From Dictyophora rubrovolvata (lineage: Eukaryota > Basidiomycota > Agaricomycetes > Phallales > Phallaceae), in NCBI GenBank assembly GCA_029959195.1, contig CP114117.1, forward strand, positions 310,001 to 374,000: a DNA stretch of 64,000 nt. Reading direction: 5' to 3'. The notes below the pieces were generated by a model. That model did no database searches. It had not been told where the DNA came from and saw only the letters and a program-made list of their open reading frames with translations. A program made the translations under genes and the position numbers. Positions 11,733 to 22,806 of the stretch are shown piece after piece. Each line of letters begins with the position of its first letter. The stretch's first letter is position 1.

Positions 11733-11880
11733 TGTGCGTGTGTGCGGCCCCAATGAGGTCCGATATAATACCCAGCGATTGGGTCGTAGTCAAACGCTCG
11801 AAGCATGCTGAATCGGACTAGTCAAATATTATCCTGATGAAGAACCTCTCAGCCGAGCACGAATAAATACCCACCTAGTC
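11733..11880 (+). promoter_or_regulatory. Conserved P450 promoter module, copy 1
   Basis: In order: a CCAATGA box with upstream TGTGCGTGTGTGCGG (11733-11756), a GCTCGAAGC palindrome (11796-11804) and a TATA-like AATAAATACCCACCTAGTC (11862-11880), 38 nt before the ATG at 11918. The same three elements in the same order precede the other P450 copies. The regulatory role is inferred from conservation among paralogues. Confidence 0.6.
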
Positions 11881-11917
11881 TCGCACCATCCAGGAACAGC
11901 AGCTGTTTTGCACTACG

Positions 11918-14085
11918 ATGTCTCTGTCATTTTTCGACATCGCCATTACTTCTATAGGTTTATCCCTATCTGTACTGCTGTATTATACAGTAATACGCAT
12001 CCCAAAAGGTTTGTATTTTTCCCTACTTCATTCATTACCCATCGTGTTCAATCTTATATCTTGTACGATAGGCCTTCGCTTACCACCGGGTCCTCCAGGA
12101 CACCCTATATTGGGCAATTTAAAAGATTATCCATCCGGAACTTTGGAATACCCAGTGTTCGAGGAATGGGCTCAAAAATATGGTACCCAAACTTCTGCTT
12201 CTGTTCATTACTCGATTACCATCATTCCTAAGGCGACCTTGTACACCTGAATGTCTTGGGCCAATCGGTTCTCATCGTCAATTCGGCGGATATGGAACGG
12301 GAATTATTCAACAAAAAAGGTGCAATCTACTCGGGCAGACCCCAAACGATAATGATGCATGACTTGTAATTTTTTATCTTGAAATGAAACTTTAATTCAT
12401 TGACAAATGATTTTTGACGGCGTAGGACGAATTTAGGTAACGCTGCCATCTTTTCGATGGATTATGGTGAACGATGGACTCGACACCGGGCGATGCTACA
12501 TGACGTATTATCCCTCAAGAACCTCGTTTCTTTTCAGCCGATCTTGGAGGCGAATGCCAGGTCTTATAACTTCATTTTTTATTCCTCAGTTTTAATTGAC
12601 TAACTCTCCGTTGAGCTGAAGGTCTTTTGCGCAACGCCTTATTGCTGAGCCCGTGAATGACCTGAAACTCATCAGAGATGTAATTGGAGGATTTATTATA
12701 CGGGTATGAACTCATTTTTTACAGGATAATAAGATCGCTGAATGGTTTGAAGTTTGCCTACGGCATTGATGTTCTACCTGAAAACGATCCGTTCGTGAAA
12801 GTTGCAGAGCGTTTGACGGATTCTGCTTCACGAGCAATAATTCCTGGAGCATTCAAAGTTGATAGCATTCCAATCAGTGAGTGATATTTATAAAACTGGG
12901 TATATATAAATCATACTCATGTGATCCCTAATAGTGAAGTATCTTCCGTCATGGTTACCCGGTTTACAATTTCCGAAAGCTGCTGAAGAAATAAACAAAA
13001 GCTTTCAAGATATGCTAAATATTCCATACGATTACGCCAAGAAAGCTTTCGTGAGTACCTTGTCTTGGTTCGCATTATCCTTCTTCGTTTATAGAAAAGG
13101 ACGTAGAACCAAGGAAACTACAATCCTTCGTTCGTGTCAAATCACCTGGAAGATCTCGCTAATAATCCCAATCCTCCCGATGATGCCGAAAAGGTGATTC
13201 GTGAAGTAGCTGTAGCCATATATGCAGCCGGAATTGATACGGTATATGATCTTTTTTTCTTTCTTCGAAGAATGTATTCAAAAATGTCAATCATTAGCTG
13301 GATACTCAAATCCGTCTATTTTTCCTAGCAATGTCACTTTATCCAGATATTCAGAAAAAGGCTCAAGAAGAACTGGACAGAGTGGTTGGGAGGGATGGTC
13401 TACCCTCGTTTGCTGATCTTCCGAGTCTTCCTTACGTCAGTGCACTCTGCAGTGAATCATTACGATGGCATCCGGTCGCCCCCATTGCATTGCCACATAA
13501 ATTGGGTCGGGATGACGTCATAAATGGATACTTTATACCTAAAGACACAATTTGTCTCGGAAATACCTGGTGAATAAGAGCTGTTTAGTGTAACTCCTTG
13601 ATTTCGATCTAATTGCGATTAGGTTCCTCCTCCGGTCAGAGAAAGATTACGGGCCTGATACTAATGAATTCAAGCCGGAAAGATTTTTGGATGGGAGTGC
13701 CAAATTGAAGCCAGAAGTTGTATTCGGATATGGACGACGGTATGACTATACCGTGTTATTGCGGAGTCATTTCTCTCAAAATACTTTCGTTTCTCCTGAT
13801 TGCTAGCATTTGTCCTGGAAAAGCATTGGTGGAAACATTCTTCAGCATTATTGTCGCAACTGTTTTGCACGTCACAGATATTTCCACGCTAGAGGATGAA
13901 CCTCTGTCGCGCATCCTTGAGAACCGTGATTTCGCCCCAGGGGTTGTAGCGTAAGTTCACAATTCATTAATGGATTGCAGAAAAATATTGATTTTTTCCC
14001 CCTTAGGCGTCCGCGAGATTTCAGATGTCGAGTTGATGCACGACCGGACGTTGAGAACCTTTTAGATCAATTCGTGTTTCATTGA
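11918..14085 (+). CDS. Cytochrome P450 monooxygenase 1, apparently intact
   Basis: About a dozen exons join in frame to roughly 512 residues, the usual length for a microsomal class II P450. N-terminal membrane anchor MSLSFFDIAITSIGLSLSVL, proline hinge LRLPPGPPGHPILGNL, C-helix GERWTRHRAML (about residue 127), I-helix AGIDT (about 305), K-helix ESLR (about 363), PERF (about 419) and haem loop FGYGRRICPGKAL with the Cys ligand near 441, built across an intron. It should bind haem and use NADPH-P450 reductase at the ER to oxidise a small lipophilic substrate, which cannot be named from sequence. It resembles fungal O-methylsterigmatocystin-oxidoreductase-like P450s. It is the first complete copy of a tandem family and carries the shared promoter module. 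Confidence 0.9.
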
Positions 14086-15357
14086 ACCCATCTGATCCTC
14101 AATACATTCATCAAGCTTCTCCTTGTATATTATATAAGAATCAACAAAAATAAAGAAATCTTGCGACGCTTGGATGGACTGACTAAAACAAAACGAGTTA
14201 TTAATTGTGACTATTGTGAACTTTAGCGCACTGCGCGTTCAACTTCAAGGCCACACCAGACGAATATTGCCGACATGGGCGCACGTGGGTGGCTGACACA
14301 TTGATTACATAACAATTGTCACTTTTTTCGTACCCGAACATTACGTTCAATGTTCGTCCGTTGTTTTCGACACTAATTTCATCGACCTCAACGTTGGTGG
14401 TCTTTACTTTCGGGAATTGCCTTCCAGATCTGTGTTTTTGAGCAATTGACATCGATGCTTTGTTAGTAACTTCCCAGTTGCTGGAGGTAGGACTCGAACA
14501 TTTGCCTTACTACATGGTTTGACTGTATATGACCTCATTCTAATAAAATCCATAAAAAACAATCTGGCGGCTCCATTAAAAATTGACATACTAGCCGGTA
14601 CACCAATAGTCTGGAACTTTTACACAGTGGAGACAAGGTTAGCACGCTATAGTCTGCATATTTACTAGAACCTAATATTCTTGATTTCGTTCAGCCCGTC
14701 GGACCGACTGACTCGCAAACTGACAGGCAAAATATATCTTCACGACGGTCGTTTCCTTGCATGCTCCATACACCAAATACGAACTAACGCGTGTGGAGTC
14801 CTCGTGAAGTTTCTGTCCACCGTGACTCTTATTTCAAGGCAGCTTGTTGATGATGTTATTGAGGTTTGGCATTAACTGCTTGTTCATATCCTCACTAGTT
14901 CCACCGAGTCTACCGTGAAACACTTTCATGTGAGCTTAGTAAACTTTAATTGTGCCAGAATTTCTCAGCCTTCTGATTATCATCATACCATAGATAAGTC
15001 TAGAATATATTTCGAAGATCCGTAGAACCGTGGTGGCAAGATTTGCATCTTTCTCAATGCATGCAGCGTGTGCGCAGTGGGACTGGGTATCTGAACCAAG
15101 CTGTGTCCATATCGAGCGAAGAGATAACGACAATTGCGCCTGATAGAAACCAGAAAACCCAAGATTGCGGGTCACAGCATAGAAAGTACCGCAAGCGACA
15201 AATGGGGTGGGCGGTGGGCGGTAGTTATGCATATCTTAACCAGAAGTCGACATTATATTTAGATAAATCAAATAAAGCTACCAATCGGCAATCGACCATG
15301 AAAATACATATCGAAGTGCATGAACACATAGCATCACATGTCATCAACGAATAGATG
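14086..15357. other. Spacer between P450 copies, no recognisable gene
   Basis: Minus-strand open stretches (14201-14452, 14404-14589, 14936-15232) have no motif I recognise and are broken from one another. They may be remains of an older gene. The left end holds the P450-1 3' region with AATAAA-like signals near 14145. Confidence 0.3.
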
Positions 15358-15360
15358 CCC

Positions 15361-15545
15361 TGTGCGTGCGTACGACTCCAATGAAACCGGTAGATGCGTG
15401 ATTTAGCTTTCGAAGCACGTATAGCACGACACGCCCTCAATAGAGCCAAACCTCGCCTTTGCAAGCTTTTATAGTTCTCCAAGCTTTTCCGGTAAGTAAA
15501 AGCCTTTTTAGATCAGCTAAGCCAGAATTAATAAATACCCATCCA
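15361..15545 (+). promoter_or_regulatory. Conserved P450 promoter module, copy 2
   Basis: TGTGCGTGCGTACGACT followed by CCAATGA (15361-15384), palindrome GCTTTCGAAGC (15406-15416) and TATA-like AATAAATACCCATCC (about 15530-15544), 38 nt before the ATG at 15583. Confidence 0.6.
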
Positions 15546-15582
15546 GTAGCTACTAGTAGCCAGAAACTGTTTTCACACTGTG

Positions 15583-17744
15583 ATGACCTTATCACTCCCT
15601 GACATCGCCATTGCTTCTATAGCTTTATCCCTATCTACTTTCCTGTACTATACCACGGTACGCGTCCCAAGAGGTTCGTGCATAAGCATAACGTCTCCTA
15701 GCACATGACCCGTTGTGCTTACTGCCCGTATTCAATCACGTATATAGGCCTTCAGCTACCACCGGGTCCTCCAGGACATCTTATATGGGGTAATCTGAGA
15801 GATTTCCCCTCTGGAATTTTAGAATATACAGTGTACGAGAAATGGGCTAAGAAATACGGTGCCTGAAATACTTGTCTTGCCTATTATTTATTCATTCATC
15901 CATATACAGGCGATCTTGTCTATCTAAATATTTTGGGCCAGTCGATTCTTCTTATCAGCTCAGCAGATATGGAACGGGCATTATTCAATAGAAAAGGTGC
16001 AATCTATTCGGACAGACCCAAAACGAGTATGATGCATGACCTGTAGGTTGTCCATTTTCAATGAAACACGGGTTAATTGGCAAACATTTCGCGATTTTAG
16101 GACGAACGTTGGTGAAAGCGCTCTCGTAGCAATGAATTATGGTGAAAAATGGACTCGGCACCGGGCGATACTGAACAATGCATTGTCATTTAAGAGCCTC
16201 ATTTCATACCATCCGATTTTGGAGGCAAACGCTAGGTTTCAGTTTCAATAAAAGCCTCTTTCAAGTTCTCATTACATAACTCTGATTATTCACTGGCTGA
16301 AGGTCTTTTGTGCAGCGTCTCATTCCTGAGCCTGTAAATGACTTGGAACTTACTAGATACGTGGTCGGAGGGTTTATCATGCAGGTGCGAATCAATCAAA
16401 CCAAACCCTAATAACACCATTAAAGGACTTGAAGTTTGTATACGGTATTGACGTTCTACCCGAAAACGATCCTTATCTGGAATTTGCAGAACGTTTCATG
16501 AATTACTTCACTCAAGCGTTGGTTCCTGGAGCATATATGGTTGATAGCATTCCACTAAGTATGCAACATACCACGAATCTGTCTATGATTAATGTCTATG
16601 TGATATGAATAGTGAAGCATCTCCCATCATGGTTCCCCGGCTTGGAGTTTCCGAAAGCGGCCAAGGAATTGAACGAAAGCTTTCAAGACATGCTAAACAT
16701 ACCATATGAATATGCCAAGAAATCTTTCGTGAGTGTATCATGATATTTTGTTTTACTTTTGTTTTAAAATATTATAGACGCAAGGAAACTATAAACCTTC
16801 ATTTGTCTCAGACCGCTTGGAAGATCTCGCCAATAATCCCAGTCCCTCCGAGTCCGATGATGCTGAAGAGGTGATCCGTGGAACGGCAGTGAATATTTAT
16901 TTCGCTGGAATCGACACGGTAAATATCTCTTATTTTAATAGGACATATATTAATTTTATACTAATATTAGCTGGAAACTCAAATCCGTTTGTTTTTCCTA
17001 GCGATGGCACTTTATCCAGATGTGCAAAAAAAAGCTCAAGAAGAGCTGGATAGAGTGATCGGCAGAGATAACTTGCCCTCGTTTTCTGATATTCCAAATC
17101 TTCCCTACGTTAATGCACTCTGCAATGAATCACTTCGGTGGCATCCAGCTGCTCCAATAGGAGTACCGCATCAGTTAAAAGAAGACGATGTGATAAATGG
17201 ATATTTCATACCTAAAGGAACTATCTGTTTTGGAAACTCCTGGTAAATTTACATTGAATATTTATTTAGTTATGATCTTATGCTGTAAATAAAACCAGGC
17301 TTCTCCTCCGCTCAGACAAGGAGTTCGGGCGTGATACGCACAAATTCAGACCCGAGAGATTTCTGGATGGAAGTGCTAAGCTGAAACCAGACTTTGCGTT
17401 CGGGTCTGGAAGACGGTATGGCTATTCCTACATTTTTTTTGGATTACTAGTCTCAAAAAGTCTCCGTTTCAATTCTTAGCGTATGTCCAGGCAAAGCATT
17501 GGCAGAAACTTCTCTCAGTATCATGGTTGCAACTGTTTTGCATGTCGCAAATATCTTCGCGCTCGAGGATGAACCGCTATCTGGCATCGATGAAAATCAT
17601 GAGTTTGTCCCGGGGATTGTTGCGTAAGTAATTTGGTTCATTGTTACACAATATAAATGGTTTCATCCTTTTATCTTTAGACGCCCCCGAGATTTTAAAT
17701 GTCGAATTGATGCACGACCAGATGCTCAGAAACTTCTGAATTGA
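15583..17744 (+). CDS. Cytochrome P450 monooxygenase 2, apparently intact
   Basis: A close paralogue of the 11918 gene with the same intron positions. The N-terminus MTLSLPDIAIASIALSLSTF is a membrane anchor, then LQLPPGPPGHLIWGNLRD, GEKWTRHRAIL, I-helix FAGIDT, FFLAMALYPDVQKKAQEEL, ESLRWHPAAPIG, PERFLDGSAKLKP and haem loop FGSGRRVCPGKALAE. About 505 residues, ending in DARPDAQKLLN. All joins I followed keep frame with GT-AG introns. It differs from copy 1 in the substrate-recognition loops, for example ERFMNYFTQALVPGAY against ERLTDSASRAIIPGAF, so substrate use may have diverged. An AATAAA-type signal lies about 60 nt downstream. Confidence 0.9.
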
Positions 17745-18600
17745 TTCGTAATTAAAGGACCGATATAAGTTTTCATAAATCTGTCAGATCCGTTGTATTC
17801 GTGAATTAACAAATAAATGTGTAGTTTGATCAATAGGAAATGATTGCGAGATTGAGAATTTTGGCGAGCTTCAGCTTTTCAAGGTTAGGAGGCATGAGCG
17901 TGATTGCTAAAGATATCCGTCGTGCGCCAAGGTGCTTTATTCGCTTTTTGTATCTGTATAGGCATCGGTTAGGTGTTGAGCTGAGATGCTCGAAGAGACA
18001 AACTGCTTACTTGTCATCGTTCGGATTCTGCAGGTGATAATGCTGATATCAGCTAATTGTGATTCAGAGTTAGGACGAGTGTGCGCGTCAGGAGTGGTCC
18101 CTCCATCAACTAATCACGGTTTAGGATCACAACCGGTTTCGACTCACATGCTCTTGACATTGTAAACTGACGGTAATTTCCTTCGATACACAAGTTCCAT
18201 ATTGACAAAACGCGTATATCATGTGGAGCCAGCCTGTCTACCACCATGCGTTTGAAAGCTGGCTAGATTGCGATATGTATTTGTCATCGCTCAGTTGTAT
18301 TTCAGGTGAGATTGACGTATATTACAGTGTAAAGCCCGCGAAAGCATACACCAGTGACCGGTTGACCCGCTAGGTTCGGGCCGGTCAGATCTCGATTGTC
18401 AGGACGAAGAACTTGAAGGGTGGTCCACACTCAAGTGTCCGTTTCCTCGACCACGCCCCAAATTCCCATGGTTGTCCCAACTCCGGATTAGTCAAACGAA
18501 CCGACTGGGCACATAATTTATAACGAAGAACTCACTACCACTTTCAACTCAGAAACCCCATTCCATCTTTGCTCTGCTCCGTTACCCCCAACCCTAGTAC
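17745..18600. other. Intergenic region, no gene seen
   Basis: It contains the P450-2 3' end and the F-box gene promoter. The open stretch at 17840-18037 has no recognisable motif. Confidence 0.35.
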
Positions 18601-18605
18601 CCCCT

Positions 18606-20309
18606 ATGCATCGTGCTCTCGATGTTTATGATATAGTGTACGAGATTGTCTCATGGCTGCCCGAGACTGATTTACCTGCCACCATTCGGGTAAACAATTT
18701 CTGGTTTAGAGCATCTAAACACTTTCTGTGGGCGAGGGTCAATCTCCACAATGCTTTAGAACTTCTGGGACCCGCCGAATCCCTTGTCAAAACCCCTCAT
18801 GTAAGTTAGACCTTCCCCGCTCGTACTGCACCTTCTCTCAACGTTTGACGATTCCCCTAGAGCTCTACAAATTGCATCGATATTTCCAATTGGAAGAGAT
18901 TCGACTTGTACTCTCAGCATGTTCGTGTCCTCAGAGGGAAAGATACCGATTCTGCCCTTCTTTTCCATGCTATCAGATCTCGCTCAAGCTTGCTGGGGAA
19001 TTCTGACGAAAAAAGCTATCTTTTCCCTGCGTGTCGACAATTATATTTGCATGCGGCAGGCACTCAAGTGGAGATTCAAAACGTTCGCGCTTTGATTGCT
19101 CCAACCGTTGATTGCGTCAGCCTCACTGCACACCCCAAAATCCGACGCGTATGGTTTCACAGGTTTTTCAAGATGTTGGCTGCGCAACTGTCGAGTTTAC
19201 GCATCCTGTGCATTGACTACGAAAGACACTCTACGAAATTAGACCATTTGGCCCCATTCTATGAGCTCTTGAAGAGGTTCGCGTTAACGCTGTCCTACGT
19301 AGAAGTTTCGGGAACTCTCCTTACAAAAACTGCAATTGCGCGTCTTTCAGGAATCCACAACCTATCTAATCTAATGATTACTGGTCCAGAGAGTGAATGT
19401 GACACACGGTATCAAATAACAGACTACACTGTTGGTGATGAGTTGTCGCGGGCAATGTTCGCATCCCTGGTTTGCCTTAGGTTTCACCCGTCGATACCCC
19501 AACCTTCCGTGTTCAATTTTTTCCGTCAAGTCTCTCTCACTGCACTTGCCTCACTTCACTGGCAGATTGAGGATGTCGAAACAGACGTGGATTCTTTCCT
19601 CGCGAGCATTCCAACAGTGTGTCCCAATCTAGAAGTACTGTATTTTGGAGAACTGACAGCGCCTAAAATTTACACCATCAAATGGCCTTTAGTTCGGTCG
19701 CTACTGAACTGCAAAAAACTCAATTTTTTGTCATTGTGTTGCTTGCAGGTGGAGATGACCTTAGACAATCTGGTCGAGCTCCTCAAGTCCTGTGGCGTAT
19801 CTTCTGGCTGGTTCACGCTGAAAGTTTTCAGTGTCAGACCCTTCCATCTAAAGGAGGTGTTTGCTTTATATGCCAAATATGCACAAAACATTTTTTGTAT
19901 TGGTTTCCACGCCCACGATAAAGATGGTGTACAACCGTTTAGTGGTACACCCGCCGCTACGTTTCTGCCATTATACCTTAAGGAAAACAATGCAAATAGT
20001 AAGACATATATGGAGACCTATTCCCAATTGGAGAATGATGTTCGTCAAAGCGGAATGTTCTTCCCTGATCTTCAGTATGTCAACTTTGGAGGCAGCTCAT
20101 TTATGCCCGAGTCGGTGGGGACAATTGCTTCCCTTCTTTTGGCCATTAGCAGATATCCGATAGGTGTCTTCGGGTGGGATATGGAGTATGTCTACAAGTT
20201 TGAGGATCATATGGCGGCATTCTATATGGAAATGCAAAAGCTCACGACACAACCCTTTACACCAGAAATTTCTCGCTATCTGGAATGTGTTCGTAACAGA
20301 TTGCGCTGA
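18606..20309 (+). CDS. F-box protein with leucine-rich C-terminal region
   Basis: Two exons (18606-18800 and 18861-20309) with a 60-nt intron join in frame to 547 residues. The N-terminus has an F-box-like helix set (DVYDIVYEIVSWLPETDLPA, then IRVNNFWFRASKHFLWARV). The rest has irregular Leu-rich segments of the type found in Agaricomycete F-box proteins (LSSLRILCIDYE, LSNLMITG, CPNLEVLYFGEL, LNFLSLCCLQVEM, FFPDLQYVNFGG). These proteins probably act as substrate adaptors of SCF ubiquitin ligases. The target cannot be inferred. The family is large and fast-evolving in these fungi. The gene looks intact and lies between the P450 array and the mobile-element block. Confidence 0.8.
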
Positions 20310-21292
20310 TTATTTACTAAATTTTCTTTTTTCATACCTACAATATCTCCAGAAATATATAAATCCAATCACCTCACACACATTTTATTAGACATACATG
20401 TATTTTTATTGAATGATCACATGATTCACATAGTCGCATATGAAAACGTGGAATAAACTGGACGTTCATGCTCGTTTGCGAAATAAGCCTTTATGCCCAG
20501 CATCTGCGACAACGACAGCTGGGTATTTAGCAAGTACTCGTTGCCCAAACACCTGGTCCGGCTGTTCCCGATTGGTCGGCGACTCGGCACCACACCCGCC
20601 TCTTTTTTTGCAACATTGAAGGCCCACTGTTCAGTGCAATTAAAAGAACAATTACAAAGAGGTTCTTGCAATGGTCTGTTCATCAAAAACTGGTATTAAC
20701 CTCACTAATTCACTCCTGCTGTTGTCTTACCTTAACATGCTCAGGTCCACCGTGAAGTAAAAAGGAAATAAACTGTCTCTAGCACCTCACATTTCAAGAG
20801 AATTAGGATGCACGACTGTTTTTGAAAGAATACACCCCTCATTATTATCCCAGCCTTTGATGCCAATGATGGGAAAGATTCAACATACTCAGCCCACTCA
20901 CGTTCGATTGCCTCCAAATCCAGGGTTTTAGAGCACAATATTGGACAACGTGATACTGTTCCTCATTAAAAGTTAGTTTGTAGTCCATCTGTTTGATTTA
21001 GCCTTGAAGATGAATGCTCCAGTTAGCTTTTCACATAGGTCTAGCAAATTCAGATAAATGGTCCATTCCCCATGATGATTATCCCTGTGGACCATATCAA
21101 TGGACCATGTGCAGCTTTAAGACCATGGGTACCGATCGAAATGGAGGCTGGAACAAAACAATGGATATGATGGTTCGATTGGTCCACTCCCATCATCCAA
21201 AAGCTCTACCATATATATAGGGTTATTAACACTTCGTGTGTCACAATAAACTCTCCACCAACTCACTTGTCAAGAACATCAAACTATCCATC
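20310..21292. other. Intergenic region with repeated TGGACCA words
   Basis: No gene recognised. Between about 21060 and 21190 the word TGGTCCA/TGGACCA or a close form occurs five times in both directions (ATGGTCCATT, TGGACCATAT, TGGACCATGT, AGACCATGG, TTGGTCCACT), followed by a TATA-like ATATATATAGG at about 21211. This looks like a promoter or subterminal transposon region with repeated binding sites. Confidence 0.4.
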
Positions 21293-22418
21293 ATGTCATT
21301 ACCTGACCCCACTACCGCTGATGCTCTGGTATGTGTCAGGGCTACTCACTCAGACTAGAGGGAGGGGATCCTAAGTAAAATGTATTTGGTAGAAATACTA
21401 ACTCACCTAGAGGGAGGGGATCCTAAGAGAACAAACTTAGGGATCCCTCCTCTAGGGCTACTAACTATATACTATGAAAAAATGGCGAAGGCCATACGCG
21501 GCCTTCGGTTCATGGACTGGGTGCGGATACACGCCAGTCCCGGACTTTTAGCCGGGGCCTAGGCCATGGCTCTGATGGGAATGGGCGCTCAGCACCTGTT
21601 GGAGGGAAAGAAGGGAATACAGAAGGAAGGGGGAATGCAGGAAATGGGATAAAATATGAGAAATAAGGAAATGAATAAGATAAACCAGAACCGAAGATAA
21701 ACGAAGGAAAATAAGGGGATGATGCTAGCATACCCTGACAATATCCTTCTAACCATAATCATGTTCCAAAAGAAACCTTCTTATCGCCCGCATCTGAATA
21801 CAAGATCAGATCCGAAGCTTTATGTCGACCGATAATAATGGGGTTCGGGTATAATGGTAATAAGGTGGAGGGATCGAGGTTGAGGTGTGCATAGGATGTG
21901 AAGTAGACATAGTACTGAGTGTCCAAATCACAGAGATTGATATCAGGAGTAGGAGGGACAAAATGAAAACAATCAGAGTCATCGATAGAAGGAGTGTGAA
22001 GGGATGGCAGGGAATGAGAAGAGCAAATCTGGAGTGAGGACATATCTTTTGTATCAATGTTTTTGGGATAAAAAAAATGTTTGGACGTGGGTTTTGGGTA
22101 GTTGCAAAAGTGAATTCAAGCTCCGAGAGACATATTGTGGGATTAGGGAATCTTTGGAACATTTACCCTAATTTTTGCCAAATATAGATTTTGGTGCGTG
22201 ACATCAGATGAATTTTTTTCTATCTCTTAATATACACTAGATCTTGGCTTTATTCTGAAATACATTTTTTCTTCCTATTTCTCCCTATATTCCCTCTTGT
22301 ACAGGCTGCCTTTTTCCTGGCAGCTCTCGCTCACCCTCTTCAACGCCCTTCCGGTCAAATCATTTCGTTGATAACACAAGTCATCAATGGAAAGGCAAAG
22401 GGGGTACACCCGCCTTGA
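21293..22418 (+). other. Possible short split gene with an LTR in its intron
   Basis: Behind the TATA-like box, ATG 21293 opens a 12-codon exon (MSLPDPTTADAL) ending at a GTATG donor at 21329, directly next to the LTR at 21334. A TTGTACAG acceptor at 22304 would join in frame to AAFFLAALAHPLQRPSGQ and end at 22418, giving 49 residues. No family recognised. The intervening 564 nt to the right of the LTR has no other explanation. This could be a real small gene or the decayed 5' end of a larger one. Confidence 0.2.
21334..21740 (+). mobile_element. Solo LTR, family B, copy 1
   Basis: A 407-bp element beginning TGTCAGGGCTAC and ending GCATACCCTGACA (TG...CA with short inverted ends). It matches the copy at 31112-31516 along its whole length at roughly 90% identity by eye. 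No clear target-site duplication: the flanks are GTATG and ATATC. No internal retroelement genes adjoin it. It contains internal direct and inverted repeats. Confidence 0.75.
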
Positions 22419-22464
22419 TCAAGGATATGAAAAGAGATTTAACATCAAGATTTAAAGAATATTG

Positions 22465-22601
22465 CTCACTACGTGTACTCAACATGAGTGATATAATATT
22501 AGTGTACCTAAAGAATATTGCTAGGTACAGTAATTAATAATAGAAAGAAAAACTAAACTATAAAAGGAACGTACCTCACTACATGTACTCAACACGAGTG
22601 A
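22465..22601. repeat. Direct repeat of a 27-nt hairpin-forming unit
   Basis: Units at 22465-22491 and 22575-22601 agree at 25 of 27 positions. Each begins CTCACT and ends with AGTGA, so each can fold into a small stem with a 16-nt loop. They lie in or just beyond the 3' untranslated end of the minus-strand LINE. Confidence 0.6.
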
Positions 22602-22806
22602 GGAAATAGGTGTGGTGTGTGTATGTGTGTGTGTGTGTGTGTAAGTCTGTAAAGTCTCGTGGGGCCGGGCCCTATGTATCGAGACTTTTCCTATTATTTT
22701 TTCTCTCTGCTCGGGCCGATCTTTTTGTCTCCTCGTTATAGCCTTTGGGGTTGACCCGATGTTCACATCTGTCTGTTGCTTATTCTTGTCTCAGTCGTTT
22801 GGTCTT

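Noticed and set aside
14440-14530. tRNA-like box (TGTTCGAGTCC on the minus strand)
   Set aside because: It resembles a B box, but the T-arm does not pair and no A box or acceptor stem is found at the right distance.
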